The position numbers and the translations under genes are program-made. 64,000 nt of DNA. Origin: Streptomyces sp. V1I1 (GTDB lineage Bacteria > Actinomycetota > Actinomycetes > Streptomycetales > Streptomycetaceae). Where the stretch lies: the NCBI RefSeq assembly GCF_030817355.1, contig NZ_JAUSZH010000001.1, positions 496,001 to 560,000 of the forward strand. Direction: 5' to 3'. The notes below the pieces were generated by a model. It was given only the letters and a program-made list of their open reading frames with translations, was not told the origin of the DNA and ran no database searches. Below are positions 52,603 through 61,610 of the stretch, in pieces (the stretch's first letter is position 1; every line of letters begins with the position of its first letter).

Positions 52603-53403
52603 GTGCCCAAGCCCGTGGTACCGGAGGAGTCCCGGAGGCGGCGGCGTCCCACGAAGAACGGCGCGGTGCTCTCGGAGCAGCTGATCGTGGAGACCGCGCT
52701 GCGCATGCTGCGGGAGCACGGGAGCGCGGGCCTGACCGTCCGCCGCCTCGGCACTGCCCTGGGGGCGGACCCGAGCACGCTGTACCGGTACTTCAGCGGC
52801 ATCGACGACCTGACGCTCGCCATCGGGAACGTGCTCGTGGGACGTGCCCTGGCGGGGTGGCAGGGCACTGGCGACTGGCGCACCGACCTGCGGGAGCTGG
52901 GGCTGCGCATCCACACCGCGTATCTCGGACATCCCCAGGCGGCTGTGCTGACCGCCAGCCGGGTGAGCGGCAAGGGGTGGGAGGTGGCGGCTGACGAGAC
53001 GATCCTGGGGCTGCTGCGCACAGCCGGCTTCGCGGAGGCCGACGCGGTCCGGATCTATCAGGCGTTCATCGACCAGAGCCTGGCATTCGCCGCGCTGGAC
53101 GCAGCCTCACTGGCGCTGTCGGCGGCGGCACGCGCGGCGGACGAGGAAGTCTGGCAGGCCACATACGCCAGGCTGCCTGCCGCGACCCATCCGCACATCG
53201 CAGCGACCGCGCACCTGCTGGTCGCCCGGATGAACCAGAGCGCGTATCCCACCGCGCTGGAGATGCTCCTGGACAGCGCATCAGCCCAGCTCAGCACAGC
53301 GCAACGCAGGAACGGCGGCGGAAGTACGAGCGGGGGCGGAGGCCGGGGCGGGGGCGGAGGCCGGGGCGGAGGCGGGGGCGGGGGCGGGGGCGGGAGCGGC
53401 TGA
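52603..53403 (+). CDS. TetR-family regulator with Gly-rich tail
   Basis: A 266-residue regulator starting at GTG 52603 (GGAAGGAG upstream). The TetR helix-turn-helix is in LIVETALRMLREHGSAGLTV, GTALGADPSTLYRYFSG. The C-terminal ligand domain (about 95-225) resembles TetR_C of the tetracycline type. The last 30 residues are almost all Gly with a few Arg and Ser. It probably represses the divergent dehydrogenase gene. Confidence 0.85.
   Translation: MPKPVVPEESRRRRRPTKNGAVLSEQLIVETALRMLREHGSAGLTVRRLGTALGADPSTLYRYFSGIDDLTLAIGNVLVGRALAGWQGTGDWRTDLRELGLRIHTAYLGHPQAAVLTASRVSGKGWEVAADETILGLLRTAGFAEADAVRIYQAFIDQSLAFAALDAASLALSAAARAADEEVWQATYARLPAATHPHIAATAHLLVARMNQSAYPTALEMLLDSASAQLSTAQRRNGGGSTSGGGGRGGGGGRGGGGGGGGGGSG
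53320..53400. repeat. GGGGGC-rich low-complexity tract
   Basis: G-rich direct repeats (units GGCGGGGGC and GGAGGCCGG) encode the Gly tail of the TetR protein. It could form G-quadruplexes and is prone to length change. Confidence 0.6.
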
Positions 53404-53439
53404 GCCTGCGGTGAGCCCCCGGCCGCACCCCAGGCCTGG

Positions 53440-53706
53440 TCAGCCGGGCCAGGTTCCGGTCAGGCGGTGCACGGTGCTGGCGCCACCGCGGTCGACCGCA
53501 GCCTTGACCGCGGCGAAGATCGCGCCTTGCAGCGTGGCGGCGATCAGAACTTCCCGCCAGCTGCGGTCCTGGTCGGTGGCGTCCGGGGCGTCTTCGTCAT
53601 GGCCAATGGCCTTCCACACTTGCTTGAAGACCGCGCTGGCGACCGCACCGCTCAAGGCGCCCAGTGCAAAGCCGACCGGCTTGTAGGCAACCTTCGACGC
53701 TTGCAT
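53440..53706 (-). CDS. DUF4235 small membrane protein
   Basis: An 88-residue protein with the DUF4235 pattern: KVAYKPVGFALGALSGAVAS, FKQVWKAIGHDEDAPDA and LIAATLQGAIFAAVKAAVDR, two membrane helices. ATG 53706 overlaps the DUF3618 stop (TGATG) and has AGGAGGA upstream. Last gene of the conserved membrane operon. Confidence 0.85.
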   Translation of the reverse strand: MQASKVAYKPVGFALGALSGAVASAVFKQVWKAIGHDEDAPDATDQDRSWREVLIAATLQGAIFAAVKAAVDRGGASTVHRLTGTWPG

Positions 53707-54134
53707 CAATTCCTCCTGCTGCGTCGTATGAGGACGAACACGCCGAGCGCGGCCACGCCGGCGGTGATGAGCAGGACCCGGTTACCGCGCGCCAATTCGA
53801 CTGCCTGACCCGCCCTTGCTCGCACCGGCTCCGGAGTGCTGTCCTCGATCTTCTCTCCCAGGACGTGGGCACTCTCGGTCAGGTGCTGCTTTGCGTGCGC
53901 GGCCTTCTCACGTACCGGCTCGGGGGTCTTGTCCTGGGCCCTGTGCAGAGCGTGGGCGGCCTTGTCCTGCACCTGGCTCTTCACCTTCGCCGCCTTCTGC
54001 TGTGCCTGTGCTTTGACATCCGCCTTGCCGGCCAGCGCTTCGACCGTCTGACCGAGCTCCTCGCGGGTGACCTCCACCTGCTCACGCAGTTCCTCAGTGG
54101 TGGGCGTGGAGTCCTTCTGGGACTTGTCCGTCAT
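53706..54134 (-). CDS. DUF3618 membrane protein
   Basis: A 142-residue protein. The N-terminal DUF3618 motif TPTTEELREQVEVTREELGQ is followed by a long amphipathic helix with repeats (KTPEPVREKAAHAKQHL, STPEPVRARAGQAVELA). A C-terminal membrane helix is followed by Arg residues (IRRSRRN). It could be a membrane-tethered coiled coil. It overlaps both neighbours. Confidence 0.85.
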   Translation of the reverse strand: MTDKSQKDSTPTTEELREQVEVTREELGQTVEALAGKADVKAQAQQKAAKVKSQVQDKAAHALHRAQDKTPEPVREKAAHAKQHLTESAHVLGEKIEDSTPEPVRARAGQAVELARGNRVLLITAGVAALGVFVLIRRSRRN

Positions 54135-54553
54135 CGGTGTGCCCTCTCCTTGATCTCGGCCACGTCGGCCTTGACACTGTCGATGGCCTGCTCGGGGGTG
54201 GGCGGGCCGGCCTGGCCCACCTGCTTCTTGCCCACGGCGGCGAGCACGGCCGCCACCGCAATCAGGACGGCGGCTACGACAAGCGCCGCGACCCACAACG
54301 GCCAGACCAGGTCCAGAGCCACGATCGCGGTGGCGGCAAGCGCCTGCAGGGCGATGAAGCCGATCACTCCGGCTCCGCTGAACAGACCTCCGCCGACCCC
54401 GAACCGCTTGCCCTTCTGCTTCATCTCCGCCTGCGCAAGCCGCAGCTCCTGCCGCATCAGCTGAGAGATCTGCTCGGACGCCTGCTTGACCAGATCGCTC
54501 ACAGAGGCGTCGGTGTCCTGCCGCGGCGGTGGATGGTCCACTGACCTGCTCAT
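54131..54553 (-). CDS. DUF1469 (phage holin superfamily) membrane protein
   Basis: A 140-residue protein. It has the helix SDLVKQASEQISQLMRQELR, then two membrane helices (VIGFIALQALAATAIVAL, VAALVVAAVLIAVAAVLAAV). ATG 54553 is preferred; a GTG three codons upstream is possible. The stop overlaps the DUF3618 start (ATGA). The gene group DUF1469-DUF3618-DUF4235 is common in actinobacteria, often under stress control. Confidence 0.85.
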   Translation of the reverse strand: MSRSVDHPPPRQDTDASVSDLVKQASEQISQLMRQELRLAQAEMKQKGKRFGVGGGLFSGAGVIGFIALQALAATAIVALDLVWPLWVAALVVAAVLIAVAAVLAAVGKKQVGQAGPPTPEQAIDSVKADVAEIKERAHR

Positions 54554-54599
54554 CGTCGTGACCTGCCTTTCGTTGCTCAACCGGCATCCACATCCCGGC

Positions 54600-55679
54600 T
54601 CAGTCGCTGCCCGTCTCCTTGCGCTCCTCCTCACTCCACTTGCGGGTGTCGCGGGGCTGGACGTAGGGCTCCTCGCCCTCGGGGTGGCCACCGATGATCG
54701 CGCGTTCACGGGCCAGCTCCGCGTCGAATTCCAGACCCAGCAGGATCGCCAGATTCGTGATCCACAACCAGACCAGGAAGACGATCACCCCGGCCAGGGT
54801 GCCGTAGGTCTTGTTGTAGGAGGCGAAGTTCGCCACGTACAGCGCGAAGCCGGCCGAGGCGATCATCCAGATCACCAGGGCCAGGAAACTGCCCGGGGTG
54901 ACCCACTTGAAGCCACGGCCCCTCGCGTTCGGCGACGCCCAGTACAGGATCGCGATCATGATGGTGACCAACAGGACCAGGACCGGCCATTTGGCGATCG
55001 ACCACACTGTCAGCGCCGTGTCTCCCATCCCGATCGCCGTACCCACCTGCTCGGCAAGGCCGCCGGTGAACACGACGAGCAGCGCGCTGACGCACGCCAT
55101 GATCATCAGCACCAGCGTCAGAGCCAGGCGCAGAGGGGTGACCTTCCACACCGGCCGTCCCTCGGGGATGTCGTAGACGGCATTGGAGGAGCGGATGAAC
55201 GCGGCCACATACCCAGACGCCGACCACAGCGCAATCAGCAGACCGACAATCGCCAGGATGGATCCGGTGCCGCTGCTGGCCTGCAGTTGCTCGACCGCGC
55301 CTGTGATGATGTCGCGGGCTGAGCCGGGGGTGAGCTGCTTGAGGTTGTCGAGGATGCTCTTTGTCGCCGACTCACCCGCGATCCCCAGCAGCGAGACCAG
55401 CACCAGCAGCGCGGGGAAGAGTGCCAGCACCCCGTAGTAGGTCAGCGCGGCCGCCCGGTCGGCCAGCTCGTCGTCCTTGAACTCCGCCACCGTCCGCCGA
55501 AGCACCGCCCACCACGACTTCTTGGGCATGTCGGTCGGTTCGCTCGGCGCATCCCGCTCCACCTGCGGATCGGGCCCCACAGGCCTGTCCGTCCGGGCGC
55601 CCGCTGCCCCGGCTCCGGGCTCATGCCGGCCATCCTGGGGCTGCGCTTCCTCGCGTCTGCGTCGCTGAATCCCTGCCAT
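54600..55679 (-). CDS. YihY/BrkB-family membrane protein
   Basis: A 359-residue integral membrane protein with about six helices. The family signature is in LADRAAALTYYGVLALFPAL, with FKWVTPGSFLALVIWMIAS and KTYGTLAGVIVFLVWLWITN. The C-terminal cytoplasmic tail is charged. The first 50 residues are polar and could be shortened by a start at ATG 55532. It heads the membrane operon and is 46 bp from the DUF1469 gene. The transport or assembly role of the family is not settled. Confidence 0.88.
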   Translation of the reverse strand: MAGIQRRRREEAQPQDGRHEPGAGAAGARTDRPVGPDPQVERDAPSEPTDMPKKSWWAVLRRTVAEFKDDELADRAAALTYYGVLALFPALLVLVSLLGIAGESATKSILDNLKQLTPGSARDIITGAVEQLQASSGTGSILAIVGLLIALWSASGYVAAFIRSSNAVYDIPEGRPVWKVTPLRLALTLVLMIMACVSALLVVFTGGLAEQVGTAIGMGDTALTVWSIAKWPVLVLLVTIMIAILYWASPNARGRGFKWVTPGSFLALVIWMIASAGFALYVANFASYNKTYGTLAGVIVFLVWLWITNLAILLGLEFDAELARERAIIGGHPEGEEPYVQPRDTRKWSEEERKETGSD

Positions 55680-55876
55680 GACATTGCGGGTAGCCGCAAG
55701 TCCGCGTTACGAAACACCATGTAAGCCTTCAAATCACTATTCATCTTCGGCGAGCGGCAGGGCCCGGTTAAGCGGGTGCCCGAATTGCAGGCATTCAAGG
55801 ATTTGCGTGATGTTCGAGGTCGGCGGGGTACCCCGAAGCGGTGAAGGCGGTCCGTCGCGCCCAGGAGGTGACGTCG

Positions 55877-56542
55877 ATGAGCCGCACCGACACCGAGGGC
55901 CCTGGGCAGCAGTACGACGCCACCCCTTATCTGCCCGGCCGTGGCGGTATTCCGGCACACCGCCGCGCCGCGGCGAAGTGCCAGGGCTGCCCGCTGTTCG
56001 AGAACGCCACGCAGACCGTGTTCGGAGCGGGAACCGCGGCGGCACGGATCATGCTCGTCGGGGAGCAGCCCGGCGATCAGGAGGACCGGCAGGGCGAGCC
56101 GTTCGTCGGACCCGCCGGGGGCCTGCTGAGGAAGGCGCTGCGGGAGGCGGGCATCGACGTGGAAGAGGCGTACGTGACCAATGCGGTGAAGCACTTCAAG
56201 TTCACCGAGGCGCGGGGCAAACGCCGCATCCACAAGTCACCGGACTTGCGTGAGATGACCGCGTGCCGCCCCTGGCTGGCGGCGGAGCTGCGCATGGTCG
56301 GCCCGGACGTGGTCGTCGCGCTGGGTGCGACCGCCGGCAAGGCCCTGCTGGGAACGTCGTTCCGGGTGAGCAAGGAGCGGGGCGCGCTCATCCCGCTCCC
56401 CGGCGAGCAGCCGAAGGCGTACGTGGTGGCGACCCTTCATCCCTCGGCCGTCCTGCGCTCGGACGACCGCGAAGCCGCCTACACCGGCCTCGTCTCGGAC
56501 CTTCGGGCGGCCGCCGAAGCACTCCACCGGGCGCCACGATGA
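55877..56542 (+). CDS. udgX: UdgX-type uracil-DNA glycosylase
   Basis: A 221-residue Fe-S glycosylase. The motifs are GEQPGDQED (active-site Asp region), CQGCPLF (cluster Cys) and the UdgX-specific loop KRRIHKSP, whose His forms a covalent bond to uracil-containing DNA after base release. A late TLHPSAVLR motif matches family 4/5 UDGs. ATG 55877 has AGGAGGTGA upstream. It acts in repair of deaminated cytosine by a suicide mechanism. It is divergent from the BrkB gene. Confidence 0.9.
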   Translation: MSRTDTEGPGQQYDATPYLPGRGGIPAHRRAAAKCQGCPLFENATQTVFGAGTAAARIMLVGEQPGDQEDRQGEPFVGPAGGLLRKALREAGIDVEEAYVTNAVKHFKFTEARGKRRIHKSPDLREMTACRPWLAAELRMVGPDVVVALGATAGKALLGTSFRVSKERGALIPLPGEQPKAYVVATLHPSAVLRSDDREAAYTGLVSDLRAAAEALHRAPR

Positions 56543-56647
56543 CCCGGCCGGCGTGATATCCGGCCGGCAGTGGGTACCCCTGCAAGTCGCCGAGTACCCG
56601 CGCGGCAGACAGGCTGCCCCGCGGATCCGGTGAGAGGAGACGCAGTA

Positions 56648-57106
56648 ATGAGCACGGTGCAGGAAACGGTCGAGGTCGAAGTCCCCGTCCGCACCGCCTA
56701 CAACCAGTGGACGCAGTTCGAGGAGTTCCCGAACTTCATGGAGGGCGTCGAGGAGGTCAGGCAGGTGGACGACGTACACAACCACTGGACCACCAAGATC
56801 GGAGGCGTACGACGGGAGTTCGACACCGAGATCGTCGACCAGCTCCCGGACGAGCGCATCGCGTGGCGCACCATTGGCGGCGACACCCAGCAGAAGGGCA
56901 TCGTCAGCTTCCAGCGCCTGGACGACACGCACACACGCGTGCGGCTCGTCATGGACGTCGAACCGAGCGGGGCGGCGGAGAAGACCGCGGACATGGCCGG
57001 GTTGATCGACCGGCGCGTCAAGGGCGACATGCGCCGCTTCAAGGAGTACATCGAGCAGAGGGGCGACGAGACCGGCGCATGGCGCGGCCGCGTCAAGCCC
57101 GTATGA
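56648..57106 (+). CDS. SRPBCC/START-like cyclase-dehydrase protein
   Basis: A 152-residue single-domain protein: VEVEVPVRTAYNQWTQFEEF PNFM, VRREFDTEIVDQLPDERIAW and the long C-terminal helix VKGDMRRFKEYIEQRG. SRPBCC domains hold hydrophobic ligands. In Streptomyces such stand-alone forms are often stress proteins rather than polyketide cyclases. ATG 56648 has GAGAGGAGA upstream. Confidence 0.85.
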   Translation: MSTVQETVEVEVPVRTAYNQWTQFEEFPNFMEGVEEVRQVDDVHNHWTTKIGGVRREFDTEIVDQLPDERIAWRTIGGDTQQKGIVSFQRLDDTHTRVRLVMDVEPSGAAEKTADMAGLIDRRVKGDMRRFKEYIEQRGDETGAWRGRVKPV

Positions 57107-57137
57107 CACCCGCCGCGCACGCCCCGCGCCGCGTGCT

Positions 57138-57401
57138 TTGACGGTCTGGGCAGGTGAGCCGGACACGGCGCGGGGTGGCAAGGCAACCGGGCAGCTCACC
57201 GCCCAAGCACCCACCGGTCCGTTGACCGGCAGGATCGAGGCAACCAATCACCCCACGGACCGGGCCTACCGCAAGGGCGCGCCCGTCGTCGTCAAGCGGA
57301 TGCCGTACAGCGCGGTCCACGTCACTGTCGACGGGAAGCCCCACGGCCTCTTCTGCGCCGCCGGTGCCGCCGACTCACGCTGCCGCGCGGTCCACGGTTG
57401 A
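57138..57401 (+). CDS. Doubtful small open frame
   Basis: An 87-residue frame with a TTG start and no clear ribosome site. It contains VVVKRMPYSAVHVTVDGKP, which could be real protein, but no family is recognised. A terminator follows within 60 bp. It may be non-coding. Confidence 0.25.
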   Translation: MTVWAGEPDTARGGKATGQLTAQAPTGPLTGRIEATNHPTDRAYRKGAPVVVKRMPYSAVHVTVDGKPHGLFCAAGAADSRCRAVHG

Positions 57402-57426
57402 TTGCCGAGGTGAATTGCCGAGGTGA
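57401..57426. repeat. 13-bp tandem duplication
   Basis: ATTGCCGAGGTGA occurs twice in a row. It lies between the doubtful frame and the terminator. Confidence 0.8.
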
Positions 57427-57458
57427 ATTACGTGCGCTCATGGGAGCCGAAGTCTGTC

Positions 57459-57487
57459 GCGGCCGCCCCGGGGTCCGGGGCGGCCGC
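57459..57487. terminator. Strong hairpin terminator
   Basis: A 13-bp perfect stem GCGGCCGCCCCGG (57459-57471) / 57475-57487 with loop GGT, between convergent units and 30 bp from the P450 stop. Confidence 0.82.
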
Positions 57488-57516
57488 GTAGGACCCCGAC
57501 ATCCCCCCACTGTCGG

Positions 57517-58761
57517 TCACGGCACAGCAGGATCGAGCACGACGGGCAGCTCCGCGAGACCGCGGAAGGCCGGGAACGGAACCTCCATCCAGCGCGCCTC
57601 ACTCGCGGGGTCGGCCAGAGCCAACCTCGGGAAACGGCTGAACAGACCGGTAAGAGCGAGTTGCATCTCCAGTCTGGCCAGAGGCGCTCCCAGGCAGTAG
57701 TGACTGCCCTGGCCGAACCCGAGATGGGCACTTTGCGCGTTCTCCGGTCGCGTCACATCGAACTGGTCCGGCGAGTCGAACTTCAGCGGGTCGCGGTTGG
57801 CCGAAGTCAGCGCGATCTGAACCAGGGCGCCCTTCGGAATCCGCGTCCCGGCGATCTCTACATCCTCGGTTGCGTAACGGAACGTCGCGGTCTCCACCGA
57901 GCCGTCGTAGCGCACCAGCTCCTCCACCGCCGGCCCGACCAGCTCCGGGTTCTCCTGAACGGCGCGGAGCTGCGCAGGATTGGCGAGGAAGTGGTAGACG
58001 GCGTTGCCGATGAGGAGGGCGGTCGTCTTGTGGCCCGCGAACATCAGCAGAAACGCGGTCGAGATCAGCTCGCTCTCGGTGAGCCCGCCGTCATTGTCCC
58101 GGGCTACGGTGAGGGCGCTGAGCAGGTCCTCACCCGGGCTGCTGCGCTTACGCGCGAGGAGATCCGCGAAGTACGTGTGCAGACTCTCTTCCGCCTTCTG
58201 CTGGGCCTTCTTGGATTCCTCGCCGAACCCGGTGTTGGCCACCGTGGTGGACCAGCCCTGCACCTGAGACCGCTCGTCCGGGGGCACGCCGAGCAGTTCG
58301 CAGATCACGGTGATCGGCAGGGGGAACGCGAACGCGGGCAGCAGGTCGACCGGTTCCCGGGTCGGGCATTGGTCCAGCAGCGTCTCGACGACGTCCTGGA
58401 TCCGGGGCCGCAGCGCCTCCACGCGGCGCGGGGTGAACTCGGAGTTGACCAGCTTGCGCAGCCGGGTGTGCTTGGGCGGGTCGGAGTTGAGCATGTTGTC
58501 GTCCAGTGCCACGGACGAGTCACCGAAGATCCTTCGGTAGGCGTCCATGGCGCCGTACATGTCCTTGCTCAGCCGCGGATCCGACAGGGCGGCCCGCGCG
58601 TCCTCGTACCGCGTGATCAGGTACGTTTCGACGCCGTGCGGCGGCCGCATGGGGCAGACGGGCGCCTCGTCCCTGAGGTGCGCGTAGACGGGGTGCGGGT
58701 TCCGTCTGAACTCGGGGGTGCACCGCGCGGCTGCGGCGACAGGGTCTTCCACGGTGGTCAC
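57517..58761 (-). CDS. Cytochrome P450
   Basis: A 414-residue soluble P450. It has I-helix AGHKTT (a Lys in place of the common Glu), K-helix ExxR in EELVRY and heme-binding FGQGSHYCLGAPLARLE. Like other bacterial CYP105/107-type enzymes it needs ferredoxin partners, which are not encoded here. GTG 58761 (CAGGAG upstream) overlaps the amidohydrolase stop, so it is the last gene of a coupled operon. Substrate unknown. Confidence 0.9.
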   Translation of the reverse strand: MTTVEDPVAAAARCTPEFRRNPHPVYAHLRDEAPVCPMRPPHGVETYLITRYEDARAALSDPRLSKDMYGAMDAYRRIFGDSSVALDDNMLNSDPPKHTRLRKLVNSEFTPRRVEALRPRIQDVVETLLDQCPTREPVDLLPAFAFPLPITVICELLGVPPDERSQVQGWSTTVANTGFGEESKKAQQKAEESLHTYFADLLARKRSSPGEDLLSALTVARDNDGGLTESELISTAFLLMFAGHKTTALLIGNAVYHFLANPAQLRAVQENPELVGPAVEELVRYDGSVETATFRYATEDVEIAGTRIPKGALVQIALTSANRDPLKFDSPDQFDVTRPENAQSAHLGFGQGSHYCLGAPLARLEMQLALTGLFSRFPRLALADPASEARWMEVPFPAFRGLAELPVVLDPAVP

Positions 58762-59714
58762 GGACGGCTCCTGAGGTCGAAGAGGGCCTCGGCGTTGCCG
58801 CCGAGGATGAGCTGCCGGGACGCCTTGTCGATCGGCAGCTTTTCGATCATGCGCATGAACTCCTCCAGTGGCACGGACATCGGTGGTGAGTCGGTGCCGA
58901 AGAGCAGCCGCTCCGGCCCCAGTACCTCCGCGTTGAGGCCCAGGTGCGCGGGGCTGAATGTGCTGGTGTCGACGTACATGCGCTGGAGCGCCGCGGCCGG
59001 GTCGGCCGCCGGCGGGGCGGAAGGCGGCGCCGACGGCGCGCCCCCGCCCCAGTGCCGGGGACGCGCCGCCGTCTGCAGACGTTCCGGCAGCAGTGCCAAA
59101 GCGCCGCCGCCGGTGGCACCGATCAGTTGCAGGCCGGGATACTTGTCCAGCCATCCCGCGAACGCGATCATGGCCATGCCCATGGTGATGTCGCCGAACC
59201 GGCCGATCTGCTCGACGAAGCCGAAGTCGTCGACCCGCTCGGTGCCGATCGGTTCGGCCGGGGCGTGCACCAGGACCGGCACTCCCATCTCGGCGGCCAG
59301 CGCGAAGAAGGAGTCGGCTCGCGGAGAGCCGAGCAGTTCGCCGTGGACACTGGAGGTGGTGATCATGCCGACGAAGGCAGGGTCTGCCAGCGTCTCCCGG
59401 ACTCCTTCCAGGTGATCGTCGTCGCCGAACGGGTTGGCGTACACGTACCCGCGCAACTGGTCCGGGAACGAGGCGATCAGGCCCGACATCCAGGCGTGGA
59501 AGCCTCGCAGCCGGTCTCGTGGCTGCGCGTAGTTGTCGACGCCGGGGACTCGCGCCATCGCGCCGGCGCCGACCGGACTGCCGATGATGGTGAGGTCGAT
59601 CCCGGCCTGAGCGCGGGCGGCGAGCATTCCGTCGACGTCGGTGAGGCTGGGGGGCATGGGGAAGCGTCGGGCGGCCTCCGGTGGGGACAGATGCCCGTGG
59701 ATGTCGATGATCAT
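58758..59714 (-). CDS. Amidohydrolase-2 family enzyme
   Basis: A 318-residue TIM-barrel metal enzyme beginning IIDIHGHLSPPEA (the HxH metal pair). It continues with ITTSSVHGELLGSPRADSFF, VLVHAPAE, LIGATGGGALALLPERL and FGTDSPPM (the metal Asp). This group includes ACMSD-type decarboxylases and hydrolases. A Pro/Ala-rich insert at about residue 230 is unusual. ATG 59714 overlaps the upstream stop (ATGA). Confidence 0.85.
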   Translation of the reverse strand: MIIDIHGHLSPPEAARRFPMPPSLTDVDGMLAARAQAGIDLTIIGSPVGAGAMARVPGVDNYAQPRDRLRGFHAWMSGLIASFPDQLRGYVYANPFGDDDHLEGVRETLADPAFVGMITTSSVHGELLGSPRADSFFALAAEMGVPVLVHAPAEPIGTERVDDFGFVEQIGRFGDITMGMAMIAFAGWLDKYPGLQLIGATGGGALALLPERLQTAARPRHWGGGAPSAPPSAPPAADPAAALQRMYVDTSTFSPAHLGLNAEVLGPERLLFGTDSPPMSVPLEEFMRMIEKLPIDKASRQLILGGNAEALFDLRSRP

Positions 59715-60595
59715 GTGTGAGTTCCCGGGTTCGGTGTGAGGGCATGGGTGACCGCGACACAGTCCTCGTCGCCGAATCCCTGCTCGGTAGCGCGGGCGTG
59801 GGTCTCCGCGGCTGCGGCTGCGAGCGGAAGTCGCAGCCCGGCCGCGACGGCCTGGTCCGCGACGAGCATGAGGTCCTTGGCCATCAGGCGCAGCCGGAAG
59901 TCCGGCTTGTCGAAGTGCCCGGCTGCCAGGCGCTTCGACTTGAACGCCATGACCGGCGAGGCGAAGCCGCTGCCCGCGATCGTGCTGAGGACGAGTTTCC
60001 GGTCGAGTCCGGTGGCGGCCGCCAACTCGACGGCCTCGGCCAGAGCCTGCACCTCAATCCCCATCAGCAGGTTGAGGAGCAGCTTCATCCGCATGCCGGA
60101 ACCGAGTTCGCCGAGGTGGACGACCTCCTTGCCCAGCAGTTCGAGCAGCGGCCGCCCCGCGGTGAAGACCCGCTCCTCGCCGCCGACGAACAGCCGCAAC
60201 TCGCCGGTGCGGGCGTGCTCACGGTTGCCCAGCATGCCGACGTCCAGAACGGAGTGCGTGTTCCCGGTGAGGCGGACGACCTCTTCGGGGGCGACCGTGC
60301 TGGCGCAGACCAGGGCGCCGGGGTACGGGGCCCCGGTCAGGACCCCGTCCGGTCCTCGCAGCACGGCGCCGAGGGCTTCGCCGTCGGCCACGGTGCAGAT
60401 GGCAGCGCTCGTTCCCTCGACGGCATCGGCCGGGTGGGCTGCGGCGAAGGCGCCGGCCTTGGCGAGCGGACCAGTCCGCTCCGCGGTGCGGTTCCAGACC
60501 CGTACCTGAATGCCCTGGTCCAGAAGGCGGGTGGCCAGACCGGTGCCCATCGTGCCGAGACCGAGGACGGCGACAGGGCCGCTGGGGCGCGTCAT
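59711..60595 (-). CDS. Beta-hydroxyacid-dehydrogenase-like NAD(P) enzyme
   Basis: A 294-residue enzyme. The Rossmann motif VAVLGLGTMGTGLATRLLDQ and the catalytic Lys region LGSGMRMKLLLNLLMG match 3-hydroxyisobutyrate dehydrogenase relatives, which also include imine reductases. The usual substrate-binding region (CASTVAPEEV) is present. ATG 60595 overlaps the ABM stop. Reaction unknown. Confidence 0.87.
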   Translation of the reverse strand: MTRPSGPVAVLGLGTMGTGLATRLLDQGIQVRVWNRTAERTGPLAKAGAFAAAHPADAVEGTSAAICTVADGEALGAVLRGPDGVLTGAPYPGALVCASTVAPEEVVRLTGNTHSVLDVGMLGNREHARTGELRLFVGGEERVFTAGRPLLELLGKEVVHLGELGSGMRMKLLLNLLMGIEVQALAEAVELAAATGLDRKLVLSTIAGSGFASPVMAFKSKRLAAGHFDKPDFRLRLMAKDLMLVADQAVAAGLRLPLAAAAAETHARATEQGFGDEDCVAVTHALTPNPGTHT

Positions 60596-60930
60596 GCCTT
60601 CCCTCCCACGGTCTCCTGAATGACCCGGAACCGCAGCGACTGGGTCTGGTCGACCCACTCGCGCAGCGGAGCCACCAGTGCGCGGTGGTCCTCGCCCTGC
60701 TGCCATGCGAAGAAGTGCTCGGGCGTCTCCCACTCGCTGGTGATCACCCACTGCCGGGAGTCGTCGAGGGGCTCTCCCAGTCGGTCGACGAGGTGTCCGG
60801 GTACACGAGCGACGGACTTGCGTATCCGCTCGTACACGTCCCGAAACCCTTGCTCGCCGCCTTCAATGACGTGGACTGCGTACACCACGGACAGCCTCTC
60901 GGCCGATTGGCCCTTCTGCGCAGTGCTCAT
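60592..60930 (-). CDS. Antibiotic-biosynthesis-monooxygenase (ABM) domain protein
   Basis: A 112-residue ferredoxin-like-fold protein: VVYAVHVIEGGEQGFRDVYE, SRQWVITSEWETPEHFFAWQ and QSLRFRVIQE. ABM proteins either oxidise quinol-like aromatics without cofactor or degrade small toxic molecules. ATG 60930 has AGGAGGAGAC upstream and is the first gene of the four-gene operon. Confidence 0.85.
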   Translation of the reverse strand: MSTAQKGQSAERLSVVYAVHVIEGGEQGFRDVYERIRKSVARVPGHLVDRLGEPLDDSRQWVITSEWETPEHFFAWQQGEDHRALVAPLREWVDQTQSLRFRVIQETVGGKA

Positions 60931-61610
60931 GTCTCCTCCTGATGGTGAGATCTGGCAGAACACGACTCCAACCGACTCATGGCTCCCGTGGCGACGCAAC
61001 TCCGACATGGGGACAGCCCAACGGAGACAAGGGCTCCGCCGCGTTTGCTAGCCCGTACGGGTGAGAGTCGAAGGGCCCTTTTCGGAGGTGATTCCGGACG
61101 CCTCGCGTCACACCAACGGGGGGCTTCTTGGGCCTCGAGGATTGGTAGCGGCCACACTGCCTGCGACGCCGGCTCGTCCCGGAGAACGGCAACCCCGGGG
61201 CAGCCGTGATGCGCCCTTCGAACCCGCGGAGTCCGCCACGGCGCCGACGCCTCGAGGAACTCAGGCCGGACAGTCGACCACTCTGCTCCTTCGCTCGGTC
61301 GAGCCACGCCAGCCCCGCCCTCAGCGAAGCAACGCCTCCGCCGCCCCTGAAGACGAGGGAGCGGCGTCCCCCGGGCGACGGGCAGCTCTCGTCGAGTTGC
61401 CCGGGCCGATGCCCAACCGGCCCCGCCTGACCGCCCGTTCACTGCGTGGCGTGGTGCTGGTGTGACGTACGTCATGGGCGAGGTTGTGAAGAGTCTCCGC
61501 GGTGGGCATGGTCGTGTGGGATTGTCAGGGCCAGTTGTTACTCGCTGGTATTCGCGAGTTCCTTCCTGTTGCGCGTACCCCCCCCCACCACACGCCCTGA
61601 GGTTTCCCAC
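60931..61610. other. Intergenic region, no convincing gene
   Basis: About 680 bases between the operon start (left) and the lipoprotein (right). Open frames on both strands lack ribosome sites and family features. The right end has a run of nine C (61578-61586) before the lipoprotein start. It presumably carries both promoters. Confidence 0.35.

Noticed and set aside
57517..59760. One 747-residue gene joining P450 and upstream sequence
   Set aside because: The N-terminal part is in a shadow frame of the amidohydrolase. The P450 has its own GTG and ribosome site at 58761.
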